NCBI GenBank assembly: GCA_001310415.1
Contig: BAXE01000006.1
Location: forward strand, 1-64,000
Direction of reading: 5' to 3'
Length of the DNA: 64,000 bases
From: Enterovibrio sp. JCM 19048
Lineage (GTDB): Bacteria; Pseudomonadota; Gammaproteobacteria; Enterobacterales; Vibrionaceae
In this document: one piece after another, positions 11,401 through 19,519 of the stretch
How positions within the stretch are numbered: the first letter of the stretch is position 1
Layout: each line of letters opens with the position of its first letter
Program-made: the position numbers and the translations under genes
The notes under the pieces: generated by a model
What the model saw: only the letters and a program-made list of their open reading frames with translations
Database searches by the model: none
Told to the model about the DNA's origin: nothing

Positions 11401-11429
11401 AGAAAAAGCGCCGTTCTGGCGCTTTTTCT
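11401..11429. terminator. Bidirectional terminator between convergent genes
   Basis: A perfect 12-bp inverted repeat (AGAAAAAGCGCC and its complement) surrounds a 5-nt loop, and the A/T runs act as a U-tract in either direction. It separates the acyltransferase gene from the convergent outer-membrane protein gene. Confidence 0.8.
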
Positions 11430-11443
11430 GATCAGTCTTCGTA

Positions 11444-11958
11444 TTAGAAGTTAAGTCTGGCACCGACAGAAATGGTGCTGGTTTCTGCGTTGCCGCGATC
11501 CTGATAACCCACTTCCAGCGCCATACCAGGCCGATAGCCGGTGCAAGGCTAATACCGACCGCACCCAACAGGCCCCAGCCATCTTCCGATTCATTGGCAT
11601 AGGTATTGTCGTAATAGTTACCGCCACCACGCACGTAGACATCACCAAGGACGATAGGCAGGGTGATCTGCAGCGCCAGAGGAATCGATGTAGAGGTGAA
11701 ATTCTGATCGACACCGTTGGCATCAGGGATGTCTGCCGTCGTCTCGCCGTAACCAGAATAAATGCTGGAGAAGGTGTTCAGTTTGAGGTTGCCGTTCACT
11801 GCCCAAAAGTAGCCGGTTGCGCTGCGGCCTTTGTATTTCACATCTGTCACACCACCATCGACACCCAGAGTTAGTGGAAGAATCAATGCAGACGCTGATG
11901 TTGCGAACAATGTGGCGCCCAGCGCCGTCAAAGTGAGCAGTTTCCGTGAAGTAGCCAT
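11444..11958 (-). CDS. Small outer-membrane beta-barrel protein, YfaZ-like (one frameshift)
   Basis: The start MATSRKLLTLTALGATLFAT is a signal peptide, with AAGGGGTG upstream of the ATG. The mature protein alternates polar and hydrophobic residues typical of beta strands. After a break near 11523 it reads GMALEVGYQDRGNAETSTI and ends SVGARLNF, a terminal Phe as recognised by the Bam machinery. About 171 residues in all. The pattern resembles YfaZ-family barrels, but this assignment is tentative. Function unknown. Confidence 0.65.
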
Positions 11959-12195
11959 AAAGTTCACCCCTTGTGAAAAATTCAAATTATCGCCGACTGT
12001 TGGGTATACCCGCTTTGTACAGTTATTCGGCACACTCTGGCTCAGTTTAGAAATGAATCGGCAGGTGGGATGAAAACTGAACAGTTTTTTGTCAATAGAT
12101 CAGCAATTTGTGACCGGAGGCGGGGCGGAAAGAAAACCGGGTGATAAAAAATGGCACCGCAAGGGTGCCACATTGTGAATCCAGTTTGCAGGCAG

Positions 12196-12903
12196 TTAAC
12201 CCGTGATCAGCGCAGATACTACACCGATAATACCGCCGAACACGCCGCCCCAGACAACCAGCCAGCCTAGGTGCTCGCGGATCATCTTCTGTACGATCTC
12301 TTTCACCAGCTCAGGCGTCAGTTCATCCAGACGTTGCTCAATCACTGACTCAATATTGGCTTTAATATCGCCTACCATTTCCGGCTGCTCCAACTGGCCT
12401 TTCAGCGCATCGCGGAAATTGTCCTGCTGCGTAATTTCCACCACCGATGTCTTCATCTTCTCCACAAACGGCTGGCGCAGCGGTGCCAGCGCTTCAGCGC
12501 CGCCAAACATTGCCAGCATGCCGCCGAAAGAGCTGTTGTTGATCACCTCAACCAGACCATCAAAGGTTGGGTTGAAGTCGATTTGCTCAATCACAGGGTC
12601 AAGGTTCAGGGTTGCACCGTTGGACATCTCTTTTTTCAGGAAGCGGTCCATATTTTCTGCGGTGAAGAACTGATCCATCATCAACGACTTGATACCAAGC
12701 TTGAACGCTTCAAAGCGCGCCTGAATGACGCCCGAGCCATAAAGCCCCGGTACCTTTTCAAACAGCATGTGAACTGCCAGCAGGTTGGTTAACGAGCCGG
12801 ACAGGGCGAACAGACCGCCATACAGGGCGACAGGTTGTGAAAAGTAGTAACCGGCAGCCGTGATCAGCGCAGCAATAAGGTTGGTTAAAAAGCTCTTGTT
12901 CAT
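12196..12903 (-). CDS. DUF445 family membrane protein
   Basis: An intact 235-residue protein starting MNKSFLTNLIAALITAAGYY. There are two N-terminal hydrophobic helices, a central helical and charged region (ERLDELTPELVKEIVQKMI), and a C-terminal hydrophobic helix (LVVWGGVFGGIIGVVSAL). The segment GSLTNLLAVHMLFEKVPG is the characteristic DUF445 stretch. The molecular role of this family is not established. A longer frame upstream lacks signal or coding character, so I chose the inner ATG. Confidence 0.8.
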   Translation of the reverse strand: MNKSFLTNLIAALITAAGYYFSQPVALYGGLFALSGSLTNLLAVHMLFEKVPGLYGSGVIQARFEAFKLGIKSLMMDQFFTAENMDRFLKKEMSNGATLNLDPVIEQIDFNPTFDGLVEVINNSSFGGMLAMFGGAEALAPLRQPFVEKMKTSVVEITQQDNFRDALKGQLEQPEMVGDIKANIESVIEQRLDELTPELVKEIVQKMIREHLGWLVVWGGVFGGIIGVVSALITG

Positions 12904-13081
12904 GAATTTACTCAATGTATGTCCAAGGAAGTGGCCAGATTTTAATGAAAACCCTGCCATGCAAACAACCATCAAACAACGGGATTTTACGATACAGCGC
13001 CCAACGCCGGGGTGAAGCACTTTCCAGCCGGGGCAGAGAGCACCTACACTTTTGTTTCCTTATGCAACCAAAGAATGTCAG

Positions 13082-13771
13082 ATGCTTTTGCGTGCCGGAG
13101 TGATCATGGTGCTGGCTTTTACCCTTGTCGCCTGCAGCAGTGGTAGCCGCCCCTTCGAATTTAAAAACCTTGCTAAAACCGACATGGATCTTATCACCGA
13201 CATTCATATTGCGGAGATAAGGGAGCTGGTGCGTGAATTGACCATCAAGCTATACAAGCGTAACCCCCGCGAGCTGGCAAAAGTACCGGAAGCCACGGTG
13301 AATGGGCGTTTGGATGCCTTGATGACCGTCGACCGCCCTGTTGGCGGCTATGCCGAGTTAGGCGGGCGGGACGGGGTTGCCGCGCTTTATCTGGCCTTTG
13401 ACGAAACCTACACCGGTGACAGAGTATTCGCCCTGATGGTTGGCATCAGCGGCATGATCAGCGAAAGCTACAATCATCAGCTCGAATTCTACCTTCTCGA
13501 TGATATCGACCAGCAAAAACTCTATAACAGCGCCCGCAACCTCGAAATCCTCGCCTGGCTGCTCAACACCCGAAAAGACCTGCAGGGTGAACTGATGCTC
13601 CTCAGCAACGGCATCGCCGACGATGGCACCCCCAATTACAGCTACGAACGCTTGCTAAGCAAGATGATCGTCATTCAGGACATGATGGCCAAAATGGTCG
13701 CCGACCGCACCAACCGCGCAATAAACCAGGTGGTACATGGCGTCGCGTCGATGACGTTTTTTCCTATTTGA
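13082..13771 (+). CDS. Conserved lipoprotein of unknown function
   Basis: An intact 229-residue protein beginning MLLRAGVIMVLAFTLVACSS, a lipoprotein signal with lipobox LVAC; Ser after the Cys predicts outer-membrane sorting. The body is rich in charged helices (IAEIRELVRELTIKLYKRNP) and contains the conserved-looking MVGISGMISESYN. I do not recognise a domain. It is transcribed away from the DUF445 gene, leaving a shared promoter region at about 12904-13081. It is the last core-type gene before the accessory island. Confidence 0.7.
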   Translation: MLLRAGVIMVLAFTLVACSSGSRPFEFKNLAKTDMDLITDIHIAEIRELVRELTIKLYKRNPRELAKVPEATVNGRLDALMTVDRPVGGYAELGGRDGVAALYLAFDETYTGDRVFALMVGISGMISESYNHQLEFYLLDDIDQQKLYNSARNLEILAWLLNTRKDLQGELMLLSNGIADDGTPNYSYERLLSKMIVIQDMMAKMVADRTNRAINQVVHGVASMTFFPI

Positions 13772-13845
13772 TTGGTTTTGTTGCGGGCAAAGCTTCAAAT
13801 GTGAAGTCGTCGCCCAAACCTAATTGCGCCACTGGCTTTTAGTCC

Positions 13846-13876
13846 CTTCCCCTTTTCAAGGGGAAGGTTAGGGTGG
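13846..13876. repeat. Palindromic dispersed repeat, left copy
   Basis: The core CCTTCCCCTTTTCAAGGGG, followed by AAGGTTAGGGTGG, is nearly self-complementary. The same sequence with one extra C/G pair lies in reverse orientation at about 17026-17052. The two copies bracket the accessory island. It looks like a REP-type dispersed element; I cannot tell whether it was used in recombination. Confidence 0.7.
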
Positions 13877-13977
13877 TACAGCTACTTTTAGGGCATGTGA
13901 AACTTGATAACACCATTCGCTATCTCGGTGTCGAGATCGAAGATGTGCTCAATATTTCCGAAGATACAGATATATAG
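13876..13977 (+). pseudogene. C-terminal remnant of a tyrosine recombinase (integrase)
   Basis: This frame reads VQLLLGHVKLDNTIRYLGVE and continues through IEDVLNISEDTDI to a TAG. LLLGH...TIRYLGVE is the C-terminal signature of phage-type integrases: the box II LGH and the catalytic Tyr in RY. Only 33 codons remain, and upstream the sequence turns straight into the palindromic repeat. It is therefore a 3' scar of a recombinase gene, marking a former integration event at the left edge of the accessory island. Confidence 0.75.
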
Positions 13978-14102
13978 AGATGTGGTTGATAAAATCCGTT
14001 TTGAATAAATTGATTAGCTAAAAGCTGTATAAACGATACAACGTGAAAATTGCCTGTACCTCTTTGGGATGCAGGCGATTTCTTTCCACTGGAGAAGATG
14101 AA

Positions 14103-14849
14103 ATGGAACTTTCACCCAGCGAGTTGGCTATTCAGAAAAAGGCCTTGGAATATGCTAAGAAAAATCGTACTAGGATTTGTCGCAGACTGACCGACACCAG
14201 TATCTACATTCCAGAGCACCAGCCAGTTTCTGTGTTTATGAGCGGATCTCCAGGCGCAGGGAAAACAGAGTCTTCTAAGGAGTTGGTCGCAGCTTTAACT
14301 GAGGATGGCGGGCATGTTTTGCGCCTAGATCCCGATGATTTAAGGGAGGAGTTTGAAGATTACAATGGTAACAATTCATACTTATTCCAAGCGGCGGTGA
14401 TTACTCTTGTTGAACGTGCCATGGATATGATTTTTAAGAATAACCAGAGTTTTCTTCTGGATGGAACGTTGGCTAGCTTTCATGTGGCGGATAAAAACAT
14501 TCGCCGCTCGCTAAGAAAGGACAGGATGGTATTAGTGGTTTTTGTCTATCAACGACCTGAGCTGGCGTGGAACTTTGTAAAGGCAAGAGAGAAGGTCGAA
14601 GGGAGAAAAATCTTACCAGAGCATTTTGTTGAACAGTTCTTTGGTTCTCAGCAAGTTATCGAACAACTTAAAGAAAAATATGGCTCTCAAATTCAGGTGG
14701 ATTTGCTTCTTAAAGATAACGATGGAACGACCCACAGCCATCACAGCGATGTGAGCAGTTTGCAACCGTATTTGGATCCAGCGTATACTTTGGACGTTGT
14801 AAGAGAAATCGTAGGTGCTAGTATGCACCAGGAGAAGCGTGATGATTGA
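14103..14849 (+). CDS. Zeta-toxin family P-loop kinase
   Basis: An intact 248-residue protein, with a GGAGAAG ribosome-binding site before the ATG. The Walker A motif is SGSPGAGKTES (residues 47-57). It is followed by LRLDPDDLREEFEDYNG, the zeta-type Asp-rich substrate loop, and FLLDGTLAS, all typical of zeta/PezT kinases. Family members phosphorylate UDP-N-acetylglucosamine and block peptidoglycan synthesis; some relatives use other small molecules. No classical epsilon/PezA antitoxin lies upstream. Its last codons overlap the start of a 52-residue ORF. It sits in the island next to an integrase scar, which suggests acquisition by transfer. Confidence 0.85.
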   Translation: MELSPSELAIQKKALEYAKKNRTRICRRLTDTSIYIPEHQPVSVFMSGSPGAGKTESSKELVAALTEDGGHVLRLDPDDLREEFEDYNGNNSYLFQAAVITLVERAMDMIFKNNQSFLLDGTLASFHVADKNIRRSLRKDRMVLVVFVYQRPELAWNFVKAREKVEGRKILPEHFVEQFFGSQQVIEQLKEKYGSQIQVDLLLKDNDGTTHSHHSDVSSLQPYLDPAYTLDVVREIVGASMHQEKRDD

Positions 14850-15000
14850 TTCTAAAGCCAACAATGCTGCCTCACCGCTTGCGAGATTTGTGCGTAACAC
14901 GTCTGCGGGTGATAAAAGCAAGGTTTATAAGCGCGTCATTGTCGCAGCGACAGAGTCTCAAAACAAAACTATCCAGAAAGCCCATTCTGTTCAGGAATAA
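14842..15000 (+). CDS. 52-residue protein coupled to the zeta toxin
   Basis: Its ATG lies inside the toxin's last codons, with an 8-bp overlap. AGGAGAAG at 14830-14837 is placed ideally for it. The product has a Ser/Pro/Arg segment (SPLARFVRNTSAGDKSKVY), then a basic and polar helix ending ATESQNKTIQKAHSV. There is no signal peptide and no membrane segment. The strict translational coupling suggests a functional partner, possibly an antitoxin or toxin modulator. That is inference, since I do not recognise a named family. Confidence 0.6.
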   Translation: MIDSKANNAASPLARFVRNTSAGDKSKVYKRVIVAATESQNKTIQKAHSVQE

Positions 15001-15364
15001 TATTATTCTGCTTGCCAGTCATGAACGATGATTGGCAAATAACAAACTTCAAAGCCCAGCAACTTCAGTACATAGCCCTTCTGAGTCTCCATCATTTTTG
15101 CCCCTTTTCGTGCTGGCTAAAGCTAATGGAATAAATTTCCCATCGAGAACTTCCATGAAACCCCTAATGCCAGTCATGAGGTGCGTGGGTATACTCATTC
15201 TGTCGTATTTCCTCGTTATCGCTTTTGATACAGTCCGTGATATCCTGATGAAAACATGCATTTACGGTGGATTTTGATATTAGTTACATTCTTGGAAATT
15301 CCAAAGGGGAGTGTTGAATTACACCACTTTGGGACCTAATGATTTTCATGCTAAGAGAGGGGGT
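15001..15364. other. Intergenic region inside the island
   Basis: This 364-bp gap follows the 52-residue ORF. A hairpin (TTGCCAGTCAT at 15012-15022, ATGATTGGCAA at 15028-15038, one wobble pair) could end the zeta operon, but no T-tract follows. The short open frames on both strands at 15032-15277 lack a ribosome-binding site and protein-like composition. The last part should hold the promoter of the next gene. Confidence 0.4.
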
Positions 15365-15958
15365 ATGAGTAGTATTTATGCAGCATCAGCAGCTTTGATA
15401 GCAGCATGGTTAACCGCAGCATTCGCATTCTTCACATTGCTATCATCAAAGCATTCAAAGGTGTCTGAGTTTAGACAAGATTGGATAAATAAATTGAGAG
15501 ATGAAATCTCAGGCTTTGTTCGTGACTTTAATAGATGTCAGCTAATCCAGAAAAAAAGAGACCGGTTAAGGAATCAGGAAGAAGAAAAAGCAAGGAATAA
15601 ACTAGACGAACAGTTTTATGACTATTATAGCTCTTTGCTTCGTCACAAAGCTCAGATTCGCTTAAGGGTCAACCTCAAAGACTCAGATAAAAAGCTCAAA
15701 GACGAAAATACAAAATTAATCGCCTATCTGAGTGTTGCAGAAGATGCTTTGAATGAGCATCAAGTAAAGATCTCTCAAGATATCACAGACAAAATAGTTT
15801 GCACCTCTAGTGAGATTTTAAAATTGGAATGGGAAAGAGTAAAGAAAGGGGAGCGAGGCTTTCGTATATTACTCGTAACTTGTTCTATGATCCTTCTTAT
15901 TGGATTGTTTGGTATTGCTTTTGTATTGAAGGCTTTGCCATCAGTAGCAGTCGCCTAA
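15365..15958 (+). CDS. Two-TM coiled-coil membrane protein, unknown function
   Basis: An intact 197-residue protein; the ATG at 15365 follows GAGAGGGGG. TM1 lies at about residues 6-27 (ALIAAWLTAAFAFFTLL) and TM2 at about 173-194 (LLVTCSMILLIGLFGIAFVL). Between them is a highly charged helical region with EFRQDWINKLRDEISGFVRD and a KKRDRLRNQEEEKAR stretch, likely a coiled coil facing the cytoplasm. The codon use is AT-richer than the flanking core genes. The nuclease-like gene starts 127 bp downstream on the same strand. I do not recognise the family. The two-TM-plus-nuclease neighbourhood resembles some phage-defence modules, but that is only inference. Confidence 0.65.
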   Translation: MSSIYAASAALIAAWLTAAFAFFTLLSSKHSKVSEFRQDWINKLRDEISGFVRDFNRCQLIQKKRDRLRNQEEEKARNKLDEQFYDYYSSLLRHKAQIRLRVNLKDSDKKLKDENTKLIAYLSVAEDALNEHQVKISQDITDKIVCTSSEILKLEWERVKKGERGFRILLVTCSMILLIGLFGIAFVLKALPSVAVA

Positions 15959-16085
15959 CAAGAGAATTAACAAGGGATGTTTTCTTGTCGCGTATTCTTT
16001 CCTCCAAAAAAAACAGTAATATGGAATCTTCAAACAGTTTGGTTGGTAAACGCCCGCTTTTCATACCTTGGGTTCAGAGGCTATC

Positions 16086-16814
16086 ATGGATGAACAAAGA
16101 TTATTTAAAACCATCGACGATTTCGTTGATGGCAATCATCAGGTCAACATTGAAAAGATCTTGTGCAAAAAATTAGCAGAGATAAGAAAGTCGAAGAGCG
16201 TCGAAATTTCGAAAAAACATAAGTTATTTAATAGTGAAAGCGAGCTAAAAAAGTGGTTCAAACAACATCTTGAAGCTGATTTTCGTATAAGAACTGAAGT
16301 TGAGGGTGTCTATGGAGATAGCAAAGTCAAGATTGACTTTATGCTTGTACCAAGAAAACACCTTATCGAAGAGGGTTTTATCAAAGAACCTATCGGGGTT
16401 GAGGTTAAGTATTTTGATGTGACAAAGAAGTTCACTAAAAAAGCTAGTCGTGCTATTTGGCAGACAGTTTCGTATAAACACTCAGAGTTTAAAGCTGAGA
16501 CTGGAGAGCGCTATACTCCTGCTTATTGTGTTTTGTTCTCAAATCTGTCGTTCGAGCATGAAAGGGAGTTATTACTAAAATATGTCCCAACAGGTGCTGA
16601 AAATGATGAAATGGAGTGGAGAGGAATGCTTCACCTAGCTAATCACGCAGGTGTTGGTACCTTTGAAATTAGTGGATCGAGAAAATACTATAATGGTTGG
16701 GCTATTAGGTCTGTAGGAGGTGTTTATTTCAGAGCTTACTTCTATAACGACTCTAAAACTTATCACCTGTCAAACCCTAAACTCATTTCAAAAGAACGCC
16801 ACGGCAATTTCTAA
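16086..16814 (+). CDS. PD-(D/E)XK nuclease-like protein
   Basis: An intact 242-residue protein, chosen from the ATG at 16086 with CAGAGG upstream. The region RTEVEGVYGDSKVKIDFML supplies Asp84, and GVEVKYFDVTKKF supplies Glu106-x-Lys108. The spacing and strand pattern fit the core of the restriction-endonuclease-like fold. The N-terminal third is helical and basic. The C-terminal part has several aromatic strands (YYNGWAIRSVGGVYFRAYFY). There is no recognisable methyltransferase or helicase partner nearby; the two-TM protein is the only close neighbour. Nuclease activity is inferred from the motif alone. Confidence 0.55.
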   Translation: MDEQRLFKTIDDFVDGNHQVNIEKILCKKLAEIRKSKSVEISKKHKLFNSESELKKWFKQHLEADFRIRTEVEGVYGDSKVKIDFMLVPRKHLIEEGFIKEPIGVEVKYFDVTKKFTKKASRAIWQTVSYKHSEFKAETGERYTPAYCVLFSNLSFEHERELLLKYVPTGAENDEMEWRGMLHLANHAGVGTFEISGSRKYYNGWAIRSVGGVYFRAYFYNDSKTYHLSNPKLISKERHGNF

Positions 16815-17073
16815 TCCTAACACATATGAGCCCAACTCCGGTCAACAGGCAATAGCCTTCTTTTGGCTGCGATAGCAGCCAATGCTATCGAACAACAAAG
16901 TCGTCTACTCCATTTTCCCCAAATTAAAGTTATCCGAAGTTAGCGAACTAGAATACTGACCCTAACTCGTTTTTGTCCCTTTCCAATTCACGCCACCAAA
17001 GCACAAAAAGCCAAAACCCCCATCTAACTTCCCCCTTGAAAAGGGGGAAGGACAAAGAGCCAGTCCGCTAACT
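16815..17073. other. Right edge of island with palindromic repeat copy
   Basis: This non-coding stretch contains a small hairpin (GGCTGCGATAGCAGCC near 16866). At about 17026-17052 it carries the inverted copy of the palindromic repeat (CTTCCCCCTTGAAAAGGGGG). No open frame with coding character was seen. Confidence 0.5.
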
Positions 17074-17162
17074 TTTCTAGTCTCTAGTCTCTAGTCTCTA
17101 GTCTCTAGTCTCTAGTCTCTAGTCTCTAGTCTCTAGTCTCTAGTCTCTAGTCTCTAGTCTTC
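17074..17162. repeat. Heptanucleotide tandem repeat (TCTCTAG)n
   Basis: Eleven perfect TCTCTAG units run from 17081 to 17157, with degraded units on both sides. A related but more diverged array lies at 49601-49656. The length of such arrays usually varies between isolates. It lies between the island and the outer-membrane operon. Confidence 0.95.
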
Positions 17163-17452
17163 TATCCCCCAAACATCTTGTTTCGACAGCTTCACCTGAA
17201 GGCTTTTATAACATGTTCTGAAAGAGGGCTTTCGTTCCATTTTTGTACTGCAGTTCAATGACAAGCTGAACAGTAGCTTTCTAAAAGTACACTTTTGAGT
17301 TTACTTTGGTTGATAGATAAGTATGATATGCATCACATTATAATGCGCTGCATTTTTTGACCCGTTTCGGTAACAAAATGCAATAACAGCCTACGCATGT
17401 GTTACTTCAAGCCAACACGTTTGCGAAGCTCCGATCAGGACACTTTTGGTAT
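17163..17452. promoter_or_regulatory. Promoter region of the outer-membrane operon with candidate CRP site
   Basis: TATGATATGCATCACA at 17322-17337 matches the CRP consensus TGTGA-N6-TCACA in nine of ten defined bases, with the usual A/T flanks. It lies about 115 bp before the start codon. Just upstream, AAAAGT-AC-ACTTTT (17284-17297) is a short palindrome of unknown use. I see no coding sequence here. Confidence 0.55.
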
Positions 17453-18387
17453 ATGTCTTTAGCAACCCGTCTTCTCGCAACTGGCCTTTTGCTGTGCTCA
17501 ACATCAAGCTGGGCGAGCTCATTTTCGCTGCCTATCTGGAAAGAGGAGGCGGAATCCCGTGGCTATGTGCTGCCGAAACCAATCGGTTTGAACCTCAGTT
17601 ATATGAGCATGGAGCAGGGTATTGCAGTAGATTCCATTGGATTTGAAGGGCTAGCGTACAAACAAGACCCGATTCCGGTATTCCCTGGTGTAACGATTCC
17701 CGGGTTTGAAGTACCAATTGGACCTGAAATGATTGATATCAGCGCTGCACCGGGTCGTCAGAAAAGTGAAGTGCTTTCACTGCGCGCAGATGTGTGGATT
17801 TTCCCGTTCCTGAACGTTTACGGCATGTGGGTAAGCTGACCGGGTATTCAGAAACAGATGTCACCATCGACGGTATCCGTATCTCAGACAAAATTTACCT
17901 GAAAAATCCAAACCCTGAAGCGATCCCGTTCCGTCTGGACCTGAATGGCAACCTCTATGGAGGTGGTTTTGTGCTGGCAGGCGGCTACGGCAACTGGTTT
18001 GGTCTGGTCGATGCGAGCTACACCCAAACTGAACTGACCGTGGTTGACGGTGCGATCGACGCCATTGTGGTGTCTCCCCGTGTCGGTTACGACTTTACCA
18101 AGAAGGGTCTGCCACTTCGCCTGTGGGCTGGCGCGATGTATCAGGATGTTGAGCAATCGCTCTCTGGCAGCCTGTCATCGCTGGATTTGCCTGCGGGCCT
18201 GTCGGGGCTGCTTGGTAGCGTGAACAAAGACAACGAAGGCCGTTTCAACGTTGAACAACGTTTAACCACGCCTTGGAACCCTATCGTCGGCATGCAGTAC
18301 CAAATTTCACCGAACCTTTATCTGCTTGGCGAAGTGGGCTTGGGCGATCGCCAGAGCCTGTTCTTAACCGTTGATATGCGCTACTGA
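17453..18387 (+). CDS. Outer-membrane beta-barrel protein (one frameshift)
   Basis: The start MSLATRLLATGLLLCSTSSW is a signal peptide. The frame breaks near 17826 (after PFLNVYG) and resumes with GKLTGYSETDVTIDGI, giving about 311 residues. Alternating strand patterns (NLYGGGFVLAGGYGNWFGLV, PRVGYDF) and the C-terminus SLFLTVDMRY, ending in an aromatic residue, indicate a barrel. The precise family is not recognised. The next gene starts 8 bp after its stop, so the two are probably cotranscribed. Confidence 0.65.
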
Positions 18388-18395
18388 GGGGTTCG

Positions 18396-19513
18396 ATGAA
18401 AGCCATAACTTCATTGCCACTGCTGGTGATGTTGCCGACCGCTGTGTTTGCGCAGGAACAAGAGCAGGATTGGATTGACAACCTGCTGACCGAGCTTGGC
18501 TCAAGCGAAACCATCAATGTCGAAGACGGTATTGACTGGGGCGTATTGCCGGGGCCGTTTGTGAACCCAGAGCAGGGGTTTGGCTTTGGTGTGGCGGCGG
18601 TGGGTCTTTATGCGCCGTCAGATTGGGTGGAAACAACGCCCTATTCCACGGTGGCGGTGAAATCCTATGTGTCGACGTCAGGCTCTTATGGCCTTGGCGT
18701 TGAAAACCGTACCTACCTGAAAGGCGATACCCTGCGTTTCCTTGCCGATGGCTGGATCAGCCATGCCCCGGTTATTACTGGGGTGTGGGTAGGGATGCGG
18801 CTGAAAGCAGCAACAACAAAACCAAGCAACAGGCGCAGATTTTGCGCGTTACGCCAAAAGTCTCCTACCAGTTCCTGCCGGAAACCTATGCCACGATCGG
18901 TTGGGATTTCCAGCGCTATACGGATCAGGAATCGGACGGTCCACTGCTGATGGGCGCAGCGCTTGAGGATTCAATCAGCAGTGCTGCTGTGCTCGCGCTG
19001 GAATATGACAGCCGTGATTTTGAACCTAATCCGGAATCGGGTCGCCTGCTGAGTATGGAATGGGCGTCGTACCGTGAGGCATTTGGTTCGGACAACAATT
19101 ACGACCGCGTCACCCTGAATTACCGCGAGTACCAACGCCTGTCGCCGGACAGCATTCTGGCATGGGATGTTTATGGTCAGGGCGTGACCGGCGATGTGCC
19201 TTGGTATGCCTATTCCGAATTGGGTAGCGATAAGCGCATGCGTGGCTATTATATCGGCCAGTACCGCGATAACTACCAGCTTTCAGCGCAGGTTGAATGG
19301 CGACATCAGTTCAATGCCCGGCATGGGATGGTGACCTGGGTCGGCGCAGGCAATGTGGCCTCCGACGTGGATGGTCTGTTTGACCGCAGTTGGTTGCCCA
19401 CCGCCGGCATCGGTTATCGGTTTGCGTTCAAGCCGCGTATTAACGTCCGCTTTGATTTCGGTATCGGGAAAGACAGCAGCGGATTCTATTTCCACATTAA
19501 CGAAGCATTTTAA
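18396..19513 (+). CDS. POTRA-less Omp85/BamA-like surface-antigen barrel (one frameshift)
   Basis: The start MKAITSLPLLVMLPTAVFA is a signal peptide. About 372 residues are reconstructed across a break near 18778. After a short acidic linker the protein goes straight into barrel strands. Signatures of the bacterial surface antigen (D15) barrel include EYDSRDFEPNPESGRLLSME, GSDKRMRGYYIGQYRDN, and the end NVRFDFGIGKDSSGFYFHI. It closes with EAF, a terminal Phe. No POTRA repeats are present, unlike BamA/TamA. It may be a small Omp85-type pore or lipid-related barrel; function unknown. Confidence 0.7.
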
Positions 19514-19519
19514 AACCCC

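Noticed and set aside
15032-15277. Short open frames on both strands in the island gap
   Set aside because: Weak start codons without ribosome-binding sites, and two strands equally open. The hydrophobic run alone is not enough.
17074-17162. CRISPR array
   Set aside because: The unit is 7 bp, contiguous and without spacers. No cas genes are in the window.
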